Assembly: GCA_902727915.1 (NCBI GenBank)
Contig: CACVAU010000079.1
Coordinates: 14,066-78,065 of the forward strand
Direction: 5' to 3'
DNA: 64,000 nt
Source of the DNA: an uncultured Sulfurovum sp.
GTDB taxonomy: Bacteria; Campylobacterota; Campylobacteria; Campylobacterales; Sulfurovaceae
Each line of letters opens with the position of its first letter. The stretch's first letter is position 1. The position numbers and the translations under genes were made by a program. This document shows, piece after piece, positions 15,804-25,024 of the stretch. The notes under the pieces are model-generated. The model had not been told where the DNA came from and made no database searches. It saw nothing but the letters and a program-made list of their open reading frames with translations.

Positions 15804-17125
15804 AACGGCAACTCTTCATTAGTAACATAACTCTGACCTAATTGAGTATAGTACTCCACCACACGCATGTCTACTTTTATCATATTTTGTAAATAGCCCA
15901 TTAAGTTTCCTCGGTTGAAGTCTAAGCGTAGGTTTTTGGGGTTAATGGCTCTGGAAATAGCCACGTAAAATTGGCTTGGAGCAAAAATGTTGTCGACGTT
16001 ACAGATGAGGTTGTCGATGCTCATTCCTTGGCTTTTGTGAATGGTGACGGCGTAGGCGAGTTTAAGAGGGAATTGTGAGAGGGTAGCCACTTTGATGGAT
16101 TCTACTTTTCCCTTGTCATCACTTTTCATCTCCAGTAGGTCGAAGTCATGACGTTCTACACGAACATAAATTTCTTCTTTTTCTATGATGATATAGTCTT
16201 CTTCAATTTTATGCACAATGCCTCGTTCACCGTTGGCGTATTTTCCCCATTTGTTAATGGTGAAGAGTACAGGAACTCCGACTTTTAAAGTGAGTTGCTC
16301 TTCAATCGGAAGCATGTTTTTCCAAGAAGCTAAATGTTTTTCATGCACTCTTCCTTGATGCTCTTCAAAAGTAGCAAAAAGAAGATGCTCTTCAGCTTCG
16401 ATGGCTGATAATCGCTCTTTGTTAGTACTATTTACCTCTGCATTACGTCCAAAGAGCATGGTGGGGTTTTCATCTATAATTTGGCTGTTAGAGAGTCTCA
16501 TCATGTAGTTCATGACCTCTTGGTCACATTGCCCCACACGTACTTTGTGTAGTATGTGGGTAAATTCAGCATCGCTGGTACGTTTCATTTCGGTGAGTTC
16601 TATGACAATGGGGGTAAAACTTTTCCAAGCGTCAGACTCAAAAGCGTAGAGTTTTTGACCAAAAAGGTCATTGCTATTTTGTCCAAATTTTTGTACGGGT
16701 GGAAGCTGAAAGAAGTCACCTACAAAAAGAAGTTTTCCTAAGTAGCCCATGGAGCTTAAACGGTAGCTTATCATCTCCATCATGTTGGAAGATACCATGG
16801 AGATTTCATCTATGATGATGAGATCAGTTGCTTTGAGGATTTTTTTCAGTTCTGAGAGTCTTGAACGTGAGCGTTTGTCATTTTGGTCGAGTTCTTCGAA
16901 GTTGTTGGAGATACCAAACACAAAAAAACTGTGAATGGTAAAACCTCCAATGTTGACTGCACTTACACCTGTGGAACCCAGTGCCACAATTTGTTCGTCG
17001 GTTTGGCTTCGGTAGAGACGGATAATCTCTGTGGTAGTATAGCTCTTTCCCACACCAGCACCACCTGTTAAAAAAACATTGTTCTCTTTGAGATGCTGTA
17101 AGACTAAATCGACATCACTGCTCAT
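15800..17125 (-). CDS. Pif1-like superfamily 1 DNA helicase
   Basis: A 441-residue 5'-3' helicase. Walker A is GGAGVGKS at residues 21-28, followed by ALGSTGVSAVNIGGFTIHSFF, the Pif1 family signature. The Walker B DEISM motif follows, then FVGDFFQLPPV (motif III). The C-terminal YAVTIHKSQGMSIDNL and YVAISRA are motifs V and VI of RecD/Pif1 enzymes. Such helicases resolve G-quadruplexes, R-loops and replication barriers. The ATG at 17125 follows GAGGATAA on the minus strand. It is near-monocistronic, with a SPOR protein gene upstream on the same strand 49 bases away. Confidence 0.85.
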   Translation of the reverse strand: MSSDVDLVLQHLKENNVFLTGGAGVGKSYTTTEIIRLYRSQTDEQIVALGSTGVSAVNIGGFTIHSFFVFGISNNFEELDQNDKRSRSRLSELKKILKATDLIIIDEISMVSSNMMEMISYRLSSMGYLGKLLFVGDFFQLPPVQKFGQNSNDLFGQKLYAFESDAWKSFTPIVIELTEMKRTSDAEFTHILHKVRVGQCDQEVMNYMMRLSNSQIIDENPTMLFGRNAEVNSTNKERLSAIEAEEHLLFATFEEHQGRVHEKHLASWKNMLPIEEQLTLKVGVPVLFTINKWGKYANGERGIVHKIEEDYIIIEKEEIYVRVERHDFDLLEMKSDDKGKVESIKVATLSQFPLKLAYAVTIHKSQGMSIDNLICNVDNIFAPSQFYVAISRAINPKNLRLDFNRGNLMGYLQNMIKVDMRVVEYYTQLGQSYVTNEELPF

Positions 17126-17174
17126 TTCTTATCCTCTGCTAAAATGTTGCTATTATATCAATTCATTGTATTTA

Positions 17175-18152
17175 TTATGGTTTAGATTTCAAAACAAATG
17201 CATTTTGAATACTTTTATTGCTAGGGTATTCCCTTTTTAATTTACTCAATACAGCTTTGGCTTTTTGAAGGGTATTAAACTCTCCTATGAACAGTTTACT
17301 GTATTTTTTATCTTGTACAATTTGTGTAAAATAAGCCAAGTTTTGTAAAGTTCTTTTAGCTTTCTGTGCTGTATGCATTTGTGTGTAAGCACCCACTTGG
17401 ATTTTGTAGATGCTTTTGTTGTTTTGAAACTTTATAGGAAGGAAGATTTTTTTGTTAGAGTAAATATTTAAAAAAGTAATACGGTTATGTGTCTGACTTA
17501 CGCGCCAACTTTGATCCGTTATGTTTTCTATACTACTGTTAGGTACATGTACAATGGGTTGCCAGATAGGATTGTTACTCATGGCAGAATGATAGTTTGC
17601 AGTCCATGATTTAATGTTTTTGTTTTCTATGTTTTTAAAAGTTAGGGTAATACTATCGTATAAAAAAGTAGGTTTGTCTACAAATTCAAAACAACAATCA
17701 ACATTACGGTTTTTTGGTAGAATGGTTTGTTTCCAGTTTAGGCCATTGGGGCTATGGTAGTAAGCAGGGTAGACCCCTTCAATTTGCCATTGCGTTTGTA
17801 CCCAAATATTACCATGAGGATCATGATGAATGGCGATAATGTCTTCAGCGATAATATTTTCACCAACCGTAGAGAGCCAACGACCAAGTCTATCTACAAT
17901 AACAGGAATCACAGCATGAGGTCTATTATAGGATGTTGTAGTATGGTTATTGAGATAGAGAAAAATTAATAAATTACCATTGTTAAGATTACTATGAGTA
18001 TGGTAGGTAAGGGTTGAACCGTTATCACAACGGTTACTATCATTTGCCAGTTGTCCACAAAGCTTTTTTTGTAATGCCGAGGGGATGGTATGTATTAAAT
18101 TTTGAGCGAATAAGCTCAGATTGAGTAGAAATAAAATAACAAGTATTTTCAT
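17175..18152 (-). CDS. Secreted protein with C-terminal SPOR domain
   Basis: A signal peptide (MKILVILFLLNLSLFAQN) is followed by a beta-rich region of about 220 residues with no family I recognise. It contains repeated W/N-rich segments such as GNIWVQTQWQIEGVYPAYY. A SPOR domain occupies residues about 248-325 (KIQVGAYTQMHTAQKAKRTL, FIGEFNTLQKAKAVLSKL). SPOR domains bind denuded glycan strands at division septa and peptidoglycan remodelling sites, so the protein probably acts in the periplasm at the wall. Family assignment of the N-terminal part remains open. Confidence 0.7.
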   Translation of the reverse strand: MKILVILFLLNLSLFAQNLIHTIPSALQKKLCGQLANDSNRCDNGSTLTYHTHSNLNNGNLLIFLYLNNHTTTSYNRPHAVIPVIVDRLGRWLSTVGENIIAEDIIAIHHDPHGNIWVQTQWQIEGVYPAYYHSPNGLNWKQTILPKNRNVDCCFEFVDKPTFLYDSITLTFKNIENKNIKSWTANYHSAMSNNPIWQPIVHVPNSSIENITDQSWRVSQTHNRITFLNIYSNKKIFLPIKFQNNKSIYKIQVGAYTQMHTAQKAKRTLQNLAYFTQIVQDKKYSKLFIGEFNTLQKAKAVLSKLKREYPSNKSIQNAFVLKSKP

Positions 18153-18219
18153 GGTAAACTCCTTTTTGTTATTATTAATTATACTCTGATGTTTCTTATT
18201 TTACTCTAACTACTTTTTG

Positions 18220-18354
18220 CTAAAAAACAATCTCCAATTCATATTCCTTTACAAGCCCACCTAAGTCTATGAGGCCATGAGGATTGTCAAAAATGCGTTT
18301 GTCTTTTTTTATTTTAAAATGCTTTGAGCTGTAGAATGTGCTTTTTTTCATCAT
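18220..18354 (-). CDS. Possible 44-residue hypothetical protein
   Basis: Within the 312-base gap 18153-18464, the minus strand encodes MMKKSTFYSSKHFKIKKDK followed by RIFDNPHGLIDLGGLVKEYE and a hydrophobic LEIVF end, stop at 18220. The composition (IFDNPHGLIDLGGLV) looks like real protein rather than random AT-rich DNA. No Shine-Dalgarno is obvious before the double ATG at 18354/18351. No known family is recognised. It could be co-transcribed with the downstream SPOR gene. Treat as tentative. Confidence 0.35.
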   Translation of the reverse strand: MMKKSTFYSSKHFKIKKDKRIFDNPHGLIDLGGLVKEYELEIVF

Positions 18355-18464
18355 TACAATACTAGAGCAAAAAAATAGAAATAAAACTTTTAAGAGAAGC
18401 GCATAAAAATTTTATTTTATGCTCTCCTGTGTTACAATTTGTAAACCAACATAAAGGGATAAAG

Positions 18465-19052
18465 ATGTTAAAAAAGCTGATTTTACTGATAGGGGTACCA
18501 GGGTGTGGGAAGACTACAGATGCACAATTAATTTCTGAAAAACATGAGAATGAGATTACGAGTTATTCAACAGGGACACTTATTAAAGAAGAGATAGACA
18601 AAGGGACAGCCATTGGTAAAATTTCTAAAGGCTTTTTTGACAAAGGTGATTTAGTCCCAACACAAATTGTACTTGATATTATTGTTGATGCTATTTTTCG
18701 TGCTAAAACTGATATTGTCCTCCTTTCTGGATTTCCTGGAAAACAAAAACAGTTGGCTTATTTTGGGGATTATCTTTTTACCCATGATAAGATTGAACTT
18801 ATTTCGGTTATAGAACTTCAAGTCAATGATGCTTTGGCAAAAGAACGTTTTTTGTCAACAGGTAGAAGTGAAGAAATTTTTAACCATGAGATGGCTTCGT
18901 ATAAAAAATCCATTGATGAAATTGAACAACACTATAACAAAGAGCATCTTTTAGAAATTATCGATGCAGAAAGAGCGTTAGAGGTGGTTGTCAATGATAT
19001 TGATGAACATCTTATGAGTAAAATAGAAGACCTTAAAACGAACGTCGCATAG
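18465..19052 (+). CDS. Divergent adenylate-kinase-like nucleotide kinase
   Basis: A 195-residue P-loop protein: GVPGCGKTTDAQLI at the N-terminus, STGTLIKEE where adenylate kinases have STGDLLR, LVPTQIVLDII, GFPGKQ where DGYPR/DGFPR is expected, and GRSEEIFNHEMASY where GR...DDN...R is expected. The fold and order of motifs are those of adenylate kinase of Campylobacterota. However, the Arg residues that hold AMP and phosphates (STGDxxR, GxPR, DD-N-x-x-x-x-R) are replaced or deleted. It is probably a paralogue with changed specificity or low activity, with the canonical adk elsewhere. The ATG at 18465 follows AAGGGATAAAG; an in-frame start at 18429 lacks a ribosome binding site. Confidence 0.7.
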   Translation: MLKKLILLIGVPGCGKTTDAQLISEKHENEITSYSTGTLIKEEIDKGTAIGKISKGFFDKGDLVPTQIVLDIIVDAIFRAKTDIVLLSGFPGKQKQLAYFGDYLFTHDKIELISVIELQVNDALAKERFLSTGRSEEIFNHEMASYKKSIDEIEQHYNKEHLLEIIDAERALEVVVNDIDEHLMSKIEDLKTNVA

Positions 19053-19153
19053 ACTTATTTTTTAAATTCCAAATTATTAATAAATTTGAAATAAACCTCG
19101 TTGGGTGTTTTTTTTCTAGGGACATTATACCGTAGGGACGCGACAAATTTTGG

Positions 19154-19260
19154 GTAGGTGTGACCGTGTCACAGGTCAAAACCAAACCATACAAATATTA
19201 AAATGCATTTATTGCCATTTATTCCAATCGAGATTAAACGTGTGACATGGTCACACCTAC
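19154..19260. repeat. REP-like inverted pair 4
   Basis: The left unit at 19154-19173 (GTA then GGTGTGACCGTGTCACA) and the right unit at 19239-19260 (CGTGTGACATGGTCACACC then TAC) are separated by 65 bases. GGGACGCGACA precedes the left unit, as GAGACGCGACA does in pair 3. The right unit overlaps the end of the ABC-F gene and supplies its TAG stop codon on the minus strand. This copy lies 11.5 kb from the transposase, so the element has moved. Confidence 0.85.
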
Positions 19261-21098
19261 TCCAACTCAGCCATTTGAGGAGCATACTTTTCTTCAATGG
19301 CATCCAAGGCTTCAGAAGCTATTTCTAAACGTTCAAAAAGTTCATCAATTTGAGCTTGAAGTTTTCCGACGTTTTGTGAAGCTTCTATCATGACGGAATT
19401 GTCACCAGAGTTTGAAGCTTCTACTAAACGTTCATTTTCACTTTCCAGTTCTTCTTCTAACTCCATAATCTTTGTTTCACAAAACTCTAACTCTTTTTTA
19501 TGAGGAGCATTCTCTTTGCTTCGTGCTTGGGTCAGTTCTTTTTTGAGTCGTTTACGCTCTTTGTTGTCAACTTTTGGCTTACTAGTTTTTGGTTTTGCTT
19601 CGACCACATCACCTTCTTCTTCCCAACCAATTTTTTCTAAGAACTCTTGGTAAGAACCATCAAAATATTCTGCGCCACCTTTATGGAAAATAACCAAGGC
19701 ATCAGCCAAACGGTGTAAAAGCATTTCGGAGTGCGTAACCATAATGGTTGAACCTTTAAACTCCTCTATGGCTGTACAAAGAGAATCAATAGAGTACATG
19801 TCTAAGTGGTTGGTTGGTTCATCGAGTAAGAGTAGGTTTGACTCGGTCGCGATGATTTTACCCAACATAACACGGCTTCGTTCTCCACCTGAAAGCACAG
19901 AGATTTTTTTGTCAGCTAAGTCACCTGAAAACATCATGGTTCCACAAATGCTTCGGGTCTCTGAAATGCCTATTTTTAAATCCACCGATGCAATTTCATC
20001 GATGATGGTTGCTGAGGTATTGAGACGTTCTATGTTCGTTTGTCCAAAGTGTGCCATAGAAGTAGAAGGATGAAAGCTTTTTTTCCCTTGTTGTTCAGGA
20101 AGTTCACCTGCGATGTAGTTGAGTAGGGTGGATTTACCTTTACCATTTTTACCAATGATGGCTAAGGTTTTTCCATTTTCTAAAGCAAAAGTAACCTCTT
20201 GAAAAAGAGGTTCATCTTTTTTGTAGCCAAAACCTAAGTTTTCAGCACGTAGGGTGATTTTGGCTGGGGTCTCTTTGTATTTGAAGTTAAAGGCTAGGTT
20301 AGATTCGGACTCTAGGCTCTCCATCTCTTCCATTTTGTCGAGCATCTTCTGTTTGGACTGGGCTAGGGCTGCTGTGGAAGCACGGGCTTTGTTTTTGGCG
20401 ACAAACTCTTCAAGTTCTTTACGTTTTTTCTCTTGGTTTTGACGTGTTTTTTCATAGGTTTCATCAGAAAGGGCTAGGGTTTCATCGTACTTGGTAGTGT
20501 TTCCTTGGATGAGGTGTAAAGACTTACGTTGAATTCCCATGGTATGCGTCGTAACAGCATCCATAAATTCACGGTCGTGGGTGATGATGATGACTTCACC
20601 ATCAAATGTACGGATAAACTGTTTTAACCAACGCAAAGAGAGGAGGTCAAGATAGTTGGTAGGTTCATCGAGCAGTAACATATTTGGTTCGGTTGCCAAG
20701 AGTTTCGCAAGGTTAATACGGATTTGATACCCACCTGAAAAGCTTAAGGGGTCTTTTTCCAAGTCTTCAGCTGTAAAACCTAAACCAAAAAGGATTTTTT
20801 CTATTTTGTAGAAGTTGTATTGCTCTTCTTCGCTAAGCACTAAAGAACACTCTTCTCTAACAGTTTTCTCCGTGAAAACTAGGTGCTGTTTTAGCGTTCC
20901 GATTTTGTAGTTTTTGGGAATGAGTACTTCCCCTGTGTCATGACTCTCTTCGTCTAATATAATTTTAAATAGGGTTGATTTCCCCGAACCATTACGTCCG
21001 ATGAGTCCTATTTTTTGTTTGCTACTCATTTTGAGGTTAAGGTCTCTAAAAAGTGTCTGACCACCGAAGCTTTTTGAGAGGTTTGTTAGTTGTATCAT
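19257..21098 (-). CDS. ABC-F family ATPase
   Basis: A 613-residue soluble protein with two ABC ATPase domains and no membrane segments. Walker A motifs are GRNGSGKS (about 34-41) and GKNGKGKS in the second half. Signatures are SFSGGYQIRI and SVLSGGERSRV, and Walker B motifs are MLLLDEPTNYLD and LLLLDEPTNHLD. The interdomain linker is charged and helical, as in ABC-F proteins that act on the ribosome E site. A C-terminal coiled coil (about 520-613) resembles that of Uup/YheS-type members. It probably resolves stalled translation; resistance cannot be inferred. The stop codon lies inside a REP-like unit, so the extreme C-terminus may have been altered by its insertion. Confidence 0.85.
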   Translation of the reverse strand: MIQLTNLSKSFGGQTLFRDLNLKMSSKQKIGLIGRNGSGKSTLFKIILDEESHDTGEVLIPKNYKIGTLKQHLVFTEKTVREECSLVLSEEEQYNFYKIEKILFGLGFTAEDLEKDPLSFSGGYQIRINLAKLLATEPNMLLLDEPTNYLDLLSLRWLKQFIRTFDGEVIIITHDREFMDAVTTHTMGIQRKSLHLIQGNTTKYDETLALSDETYEKTRQNQEKKRKELEEFVAKNKARASTAALAQSKQKMLDKMEEMESLESESNLAFNFKYKETPAKITLRAENLGFGYKKDEPLFQEVTFALENGKTLAIIGKNGKGKSTLLNYIAGELPEQQGKKSFHPSTSMAHFGQTNIERLNTSATIIDEIASVDLKIGISETRSICGTMMFSGDLADKKISVLSGGERSRVMLGKIIATESNLLLLDEPTNHLDMYSIDSLCTAIEEFKGSTIMVTHSEMLLHRLADALVIFHKGGAEYFDGSYQEFLEKIGWEEEGDVVEAKPKTSKPKVDNKERKRLKKELTQARSKENAPHKKELEFCETKIMELEEELESENERLVEASNSGDNSVMIEASQNVGKLQAQIDELFERLEIASEALDAIEEKYAPQMAELE

Positions 21099-21213
21099 GA
21101 TGTTCCTAGCACTGTAAATAATTGTGCGTATTATAGCGTAGGTTCGATTTTATCGAACATTTTTTGATATAAAATGGAGTTTGCTATTGGGGGGAAAGGT
21201 TTTGTTCTAGTTT

Positions 21214-21244
21214 GTCGGAGTTGAGATACTCCGACAGTTTTTTA
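21214..21244 (+). terminator. Hairpin with T-run between hemL and the ABC-F gene
   Basis: Perfect 8-bp arms GTCGGAGT (21214-21221) and ACTCCGAC (21228-21235) with a 6-base loop are followed by AGTTTTTTT on the plus strand. Both neighbouring genes lie on the minus strand, where the hairpin is followed by AAACTAG rather than a T-run. As an intrinsic terminator it is therefore oriented against antisense transcription; it could also cap the hemL mRNA 3' end. Confidence 0.5.
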
Positions 21245-21247
21245 CTA

Positions 21248-22537
21248 TTACGCTAATTCAGCCAAAGAAGCCTTAGCAGCCTCAATTGCTTCTTCAATTA
21301 TTTCATCACTTGTTACCGTAGAAATGAAACCTGTTTCATAAGATGAACAAGCAAGGTAAACACCTTTTTCTAACATCTTACCATGAAACTTTCCAAATAA
21401 CTCAGAGTTGTTTTCAAGTGCATCGTCAAAGTTTTTAACAGGCTTGTCTGAGAAATAGAAACCAAACATAGAACCACGTACGTCAGTAACCATAGGAACG
21501 TTTACAGCATCAGCAGCTGCTTGGAAACCTTCCATTAATCTTTTTGCTCTTTTTTCTAAAGTAGCATAGATGTTTTCATCTGCCTTTAGTTTTTTAAGCG
21601 ATGCAAGTCCAGCAGCCATGGCTACAGGATTACCTGAAAGTGTTCCTGCTTGATAGATTGGACCTTCTGGTGAAAGTTCTGCCATAATCTCTTTTCTTGT
21701 ACCAAAAGCACCTACAGGCATACCAGCACCAATGACTTTTCCAAGGGTTACAATATCTGGCTTAACTGAACCAATACCTTGGTAACCTGTGAGTGATGCT
21801 CTAAAACCTGACATAACTTCGTCAAAAATCAGTAATGCTCCATGTTCATTACAAAGTGTTCTAAGTTCTTTTAAGAAGGCTTCATCTGCTGGAACCAGAC
21901 CCATATTACCTGCAATTGGCTCGATGATAATAGAAGAGACACCACCTTCACTTTGTTCAAAACATTTTTTTACCGAGTCAATGTCGTTGTAAGTAGCTAA
22001 AAGTGTGTGCTTGGTTAAGTCTGCTGGAACACCTGGGCTTGATGGGCTTCCAAAAGTTGCCATACCTGAACCTGCTTGAACCAGTAGTGAGTCTGCGTGA
22101 CCATGGTAACAACCTGTAAATTTAATGAAATCATCACGTTTGGTGTAACCACGTGCAAGACGAATAGCTGACATTACAGCTTCGGTTCCTGAGCTTACAA
22201 AACGTACTTTTTCAATACTGTCAAACATCTCTACAATTTCGGTTGCCAAGTCTGTTTCTGTTAAGGTTGGTGCTCCAAAACTAAGCCCTTTTTTTACAGC
22301 ATTTACAACAGCATTTTCAACATCTGCATCAGCATGACCTAAAATAAGTGGACCCCAACTTTGTACAAAGTCAATGTATTTGTTTCCATCAATGTCAACT
22401 AAGTGACCACCCTCACCACGTTCTATAAATACAGGTGTCCCCCCAACTGATGAAAATGCTCTAACTGGTGAGTCTACGCCTCCAGGTATAACTTCATATG
22501 CTTCTTTAAATGCTACTTCACTTTTGTTGTAACTCAT
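21248..22537 (-). CDS. hemL: Glutamate-1-semialdehyde 2,1-aminomutase
   Basis: HemL converts glutamate-1-semialdehyde to 5-aminolevulinate with PLP in C5-pathway heme synthesis. The 429-residue protein has the family start [50 protein letters not shown] and the PLP-lysine segment [16 protein letters not shown]. The ATG at 22537 is preceded by AAGGAATAG on the minus strand; an upstream in-frame methionine at 22558 lacks this and is rejected. Full length. HemH is encoded in the same window at 45200, but in a different transcription unit. Confidence 0.95.
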   Translation of the reverse strand: MSYNKSEVAFKEAYEVIPGGVDSPVRAFSSVGGTPVFIERGEGGHLVDIDGNKYIDFVQSWGPLILGHADADVENAVVNAVKKGLSFGAPTLTETDLATEIVEMFDSIEKVRFVSSGTEAVMSAIRLARGYTKRDDFIKFTGCYHGHADSLLVQAGSGMATFGSPSSPGVPADLTKHTLLATYNDIDSVKKCFEQSEGGVSSIIIEPIAGNMGLVPADEAFLKELRTLCNEHGALLIFDEVMSGFRASLTGYQGIGSVKPDIVTLGKVIGAGMPVGAFGTRKEIMAELSPEGPIYQAGTLSGNPVAMAAGLASLKKLKADENIYATLEKRAKRLMEGFQAAADAVNVPMVTDVRGSMFGFYFSDKPVKNFDDALENNSELFGKFHGKMLEKGVYLACSSYETGFISTVTSDEIIEEAIEAAKASLAELA

Positions 22538-22618
22538 TCTATTCCTTATTAGGCTCATTTAATATGAGATAAATTTTTTTTTGATTATACTGTTTTAAAT
22601 TTATCTAGGAATTAAAAA

Positions 22619-23521
22619 GTGGGTAGCATGAGGGTATTAAAAGCATTCGTTATTTCTTTGTTAATTTATGCTTTATTAATTTGGGTTTTTTTCAATCAAT
22701 TATCTTTGATAGAAGTGCCTCAGAAGAGATTAAAGAACCATGTTGTGAAGTTGGATATTATTCATGTTCCTCCAGCTATTAAGCCTACACCCATTGCGAA
22801 ACCTCAACCCATGGTAAAACCAATTATTCCTAAAACCCCTGAAGTTGTTAAAAAAGAGCCTGTTAAAAAGAAAAAGCTTGTTAAGCAAAAAACAGTTAAG
22901 AAGAAGCCTATTAAAAAAGAACCTCCTAAAAAGAAAGTTGTCATCAAGAAAAAACCTTCAGACAAAAAAGTATCTGTGCCTAAAAAGGTTGTTAAAGAAG
23001 AAAAAGTCGTTGAGAAGAAGAGTGAAGCATTAGAGCAGTTTGAAAATGAAATGGTGTACATTTCAGAACCCATGATAGCATCTCCTAAAAAAGCAGAAAA
23101 ACAAGCTGATGATTTAGGGTCATTTTTGGCAACACCCTCAGCTCCTATTTCTCCTTGGTCTTACCCTAACAATAAAGTAAGAAAACTTTACGGTCAAGAG
23201 TTTCATAATTTTACGCCTGTTCAGAAAAAATTTATTGAAAATAATTTAGATAAGATTCAAGAGATTACACAAAGAACGTTGACACGTAGAGGTTACCCTG
23301 AAGGAGCAGGGCAGACAGGTCAAGAGGGAACAAATGTGGTCTCTTTTAATTTACATTCCAATGGAGATATATCAAACTTACGGTTGAAAACACGCATAGG
23401 ATACCGAGCCTTGGATGATAATACCTTGTCTCTCATTCGTGTGGCATACATGGATTATCCTTACCCCAGTACGACAACGAAGATTATTTTTTATGTGACT
23501 TATTCTATTTATGGATATTAA
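22619..23521 (+). CDS. TonB-like energy-transducing protein
   Basis: A 300-residue protein with one N-terminal membrane anchor (residues about 7-28, LKAFVISLLIYALLIWVFF). A long Pro/Lys/Val-rich periplasmic spacer (about 55-145, repeated KKKP/VKKE blocks) and a C-terminal TonB-type domain (about 235-300, NVVSFNLHSNGDISNLRL then YPSTTTKIIFYVTY) follow. TonB transmits proton-motive force to outer-membrane transporters. No exbB/exbD gene adjoins it, so it must use partners encoded elsewhere. The GTG at 22619 is preferred because AGGA lies 8 bases upstream; the ATG at 22628 would be too far away. Confidence 0.8.
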   Translation: MGSMRVLKAFVISLLIYALLIWVFFNQLSLIEVPQKRLKNHVVKLDIIHVPPAIKPTPIAKPQPMVKPIIPKTPEVVKKEPVKKKKLVKQKTVKKKPIKKEPPKKKVVIKKKPSDKKVSVPKKVVKEEKVVEKKSEALEQFENEMVYISEPMIASPKKAEKQADDLGSFLATPSAPISPWSYPNNKVRKLYGQEFHNFTPVQKKFIENNLDKIQEITQRTLTRRGYPEGAGQTGQEGTNVVSFNLHSNGDISNLRLKTRIGYRALDDNTLSLIRVAYMDYPYPSTTTKIIFYVTYSIYGY

Positions 23522-23605
23522 TTATAATAACTAATTATATTTTTATATGTTTTTTTTTATTTAAAAAATGTATACTTTCTTCTTTAATTATAAGAAGGAG
23601 TTCAA

Positions 23606-24799
23606 ATGAACCAAATAAAATTATCATTTTTAGCCACAGGGTTACTTGTTAGCGTACAAAATTTACATGCAATTGAAATGACAGACTATAAAGTTGTTGA
23701 GGGAACCTATCAAGAAGCGTATATTAATGGTGCGTTAACGGTTGAAGGTGGAAATCAAGATCAGACCAGTTACAGTGCGCATGTGGATGCAAATACCAAA
23801 ACAATTTACACAACAGCACCGTATTCATGGGAATTTTCGGCACAAGGTAACAGTGATTTTTCCAAAGGTTCCACCTCTGGTGATGAGCGTTTAGAAAGTT
23901 ATGATCTTGGTGCTTCCACAAGGTTTGACAAATATCTTAAGAATGATGATACGATGTTTGTGTATGGTGGAGGTGATTTGGGTTATCGTAAACAAATAAC
24001 AGCCAATGAAGCTGATGATCCTTTTGTGAAAGTGGGTACAGGTATGGGTTATGGACGTATGTATGATGCAACACCTTTGGCCGTAGCATTACGTATTGTT
24101 GAAGATTTAAATACCTACAAAATCATTACAAAATCGGTTTCTGATAAAACTTTGTTAGCCTTGGCAAAAATTATTGACTTACAAGAAGAGTATGAAAGTA
24201 AACATGGTTTTTCTGATTATAAAAAGTATTGGTATGAAGCGATGGAGAAAACATTGAAAGATGCTGGTGTTTTAGCTTCAGAATCATTAGGAGCCTTTGG
24301 GATTGTGAGAATTAATGAGATTATTGATCTTGAAAAAATTTCGGGTAGATTTCATGGTTGGAAAGTTAGAGGTGGTTTAGGACAAATTGTTTCTAATTTC
24401 GATGGAAATAGCGAAAGTACCACTGTTGATGCAGAGTTTGATTATGGGTTACCAATAGGCTATGAATCACAGTTTAGAGACACGGCCATTCTTTCAAAAG
24501 TTTTAGATGATAAAGAAGCCATTGATTTTCAATTTAGAAATATTGCTTCATATACTTATGAGTTGGCTGATAGAGTAGACTGGGAAAACAGTTGGACATT
24601 GGGACTTGATGCTTATAATCAAGGGGATAATGTTGTGAGTAATAGCCTTTCAACAGGCTTTAGATATTACTTAGCCAATCGATTGACATTTGATACAACA
24701 TTTTCTCTAACTAAGACAGATGGAACCAATGGTGGAAGTATTGAAACACCTGATTGGGATACAAAGTTTTTTACAGGTATTCGTTACCGTTTAAAATAA
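23606..24799 (+). CDS. Exported barrel-like protein of unknown family
   Basis: A signal peptide (to about residue 22, LLVSVQNLHAIE) is followed by about 375 residues with beta-strand-like alternation (SWEFSAQGNSDFSKG, YGGGDLGYRKQI) and a C-terminal strand FFTGIRYRLK, suggesting an outer-membrane barrel. A helical insert at residues about 160-245 (DKTLLALAKIIDLQEEYESK and onward) interrupts the strands. I do not recognise the family. AAGGAG lies just before the ATG, so expression should be good. It lies 84 bases after the TonB-like gene and could be a TonB-linked partner, but it has no plug domain or TonB box that I can see. Confidence 0.6.
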   Translation: MNQIKLSFLATGLLVSVQNLHAIEMTDYKVVEGTYQEAYINGALTVEGGNQDQTSYSAHVDANTKTIYTTAPYSWEFSAQGNSDFSKGSTSGDERLESYDLGASTRFDKYLKNDDTMFVYGGGDLGYRKQITANEADDPFVKVGTGMGYGRMYDATPLAVALRIVEDLNTYKIITKSVSDKTLLALAKIIDLQEEYESKHGFSDYKKYWYEAMEKTLKDAGVLASESLGAFGIVRINEIIDLEKISGRFHGWKVRGGLGQIVSNFDGNSESTTVDAEFDYGLPIGYESQFRDTAILSKVLDDKEAIDFQFRNIASYTYELADRVDWENSWTLGLDAYNQGDNVVSNSLSTGFRYYLANRLTFDTTFSLTKTDGTNGGSIETPDWDTKFFTGIRYRLK

Positions 24800-24806
24800 G
24801 AGGGGT

Positions 24807-25004
24807 TTAAAACTCAAACCCACCACCAGCACCTTTACTCATGCTGTTGTAGACTGCTTGAACATAGGCTTCCTGCACTTTACAGTTGGGAAAGTCTGGA
24901 CAATCCATTTCAGACTTAATACCCAGTTCTTGCATATGTGCTTCAAGAAGACGTTTTTTCTTTTGAAGTTCTATTTCCCATTCATCCAAAACTTTTTCAT
25001 TCAT
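24807..25004 (-). CDS. Small conserved hypothetical protein
   Basis: A 65-residue protein: MNEKVLDEWEIELQKKKRLL, then AHMQELGIKSEMDCPDFPNC, ending SMSKGAGGGFEF. It is helical at the N-terminus, with a CPDFPNC pair of cysteines (spacing CX5C) that could bind metal. The ATG at 25004 follows AAGGAAAATGCT on the minus strand; an ATG 15 bases upstream is less well placed. It lies 20 bases downstream of fbp on the same strand and is probably co-transcribed. No family known to me. Confidence 0.6.
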   Translation of the reverse strand: MNEKVLDEWEIELQKKKRLLEAHMQELGIKSEMDCPDFPNCKVQEAYVQAVYNSMSKGAGGGFEF

Positions 25005-25024
25005 AGCATTTTCCTTCATAGTAA

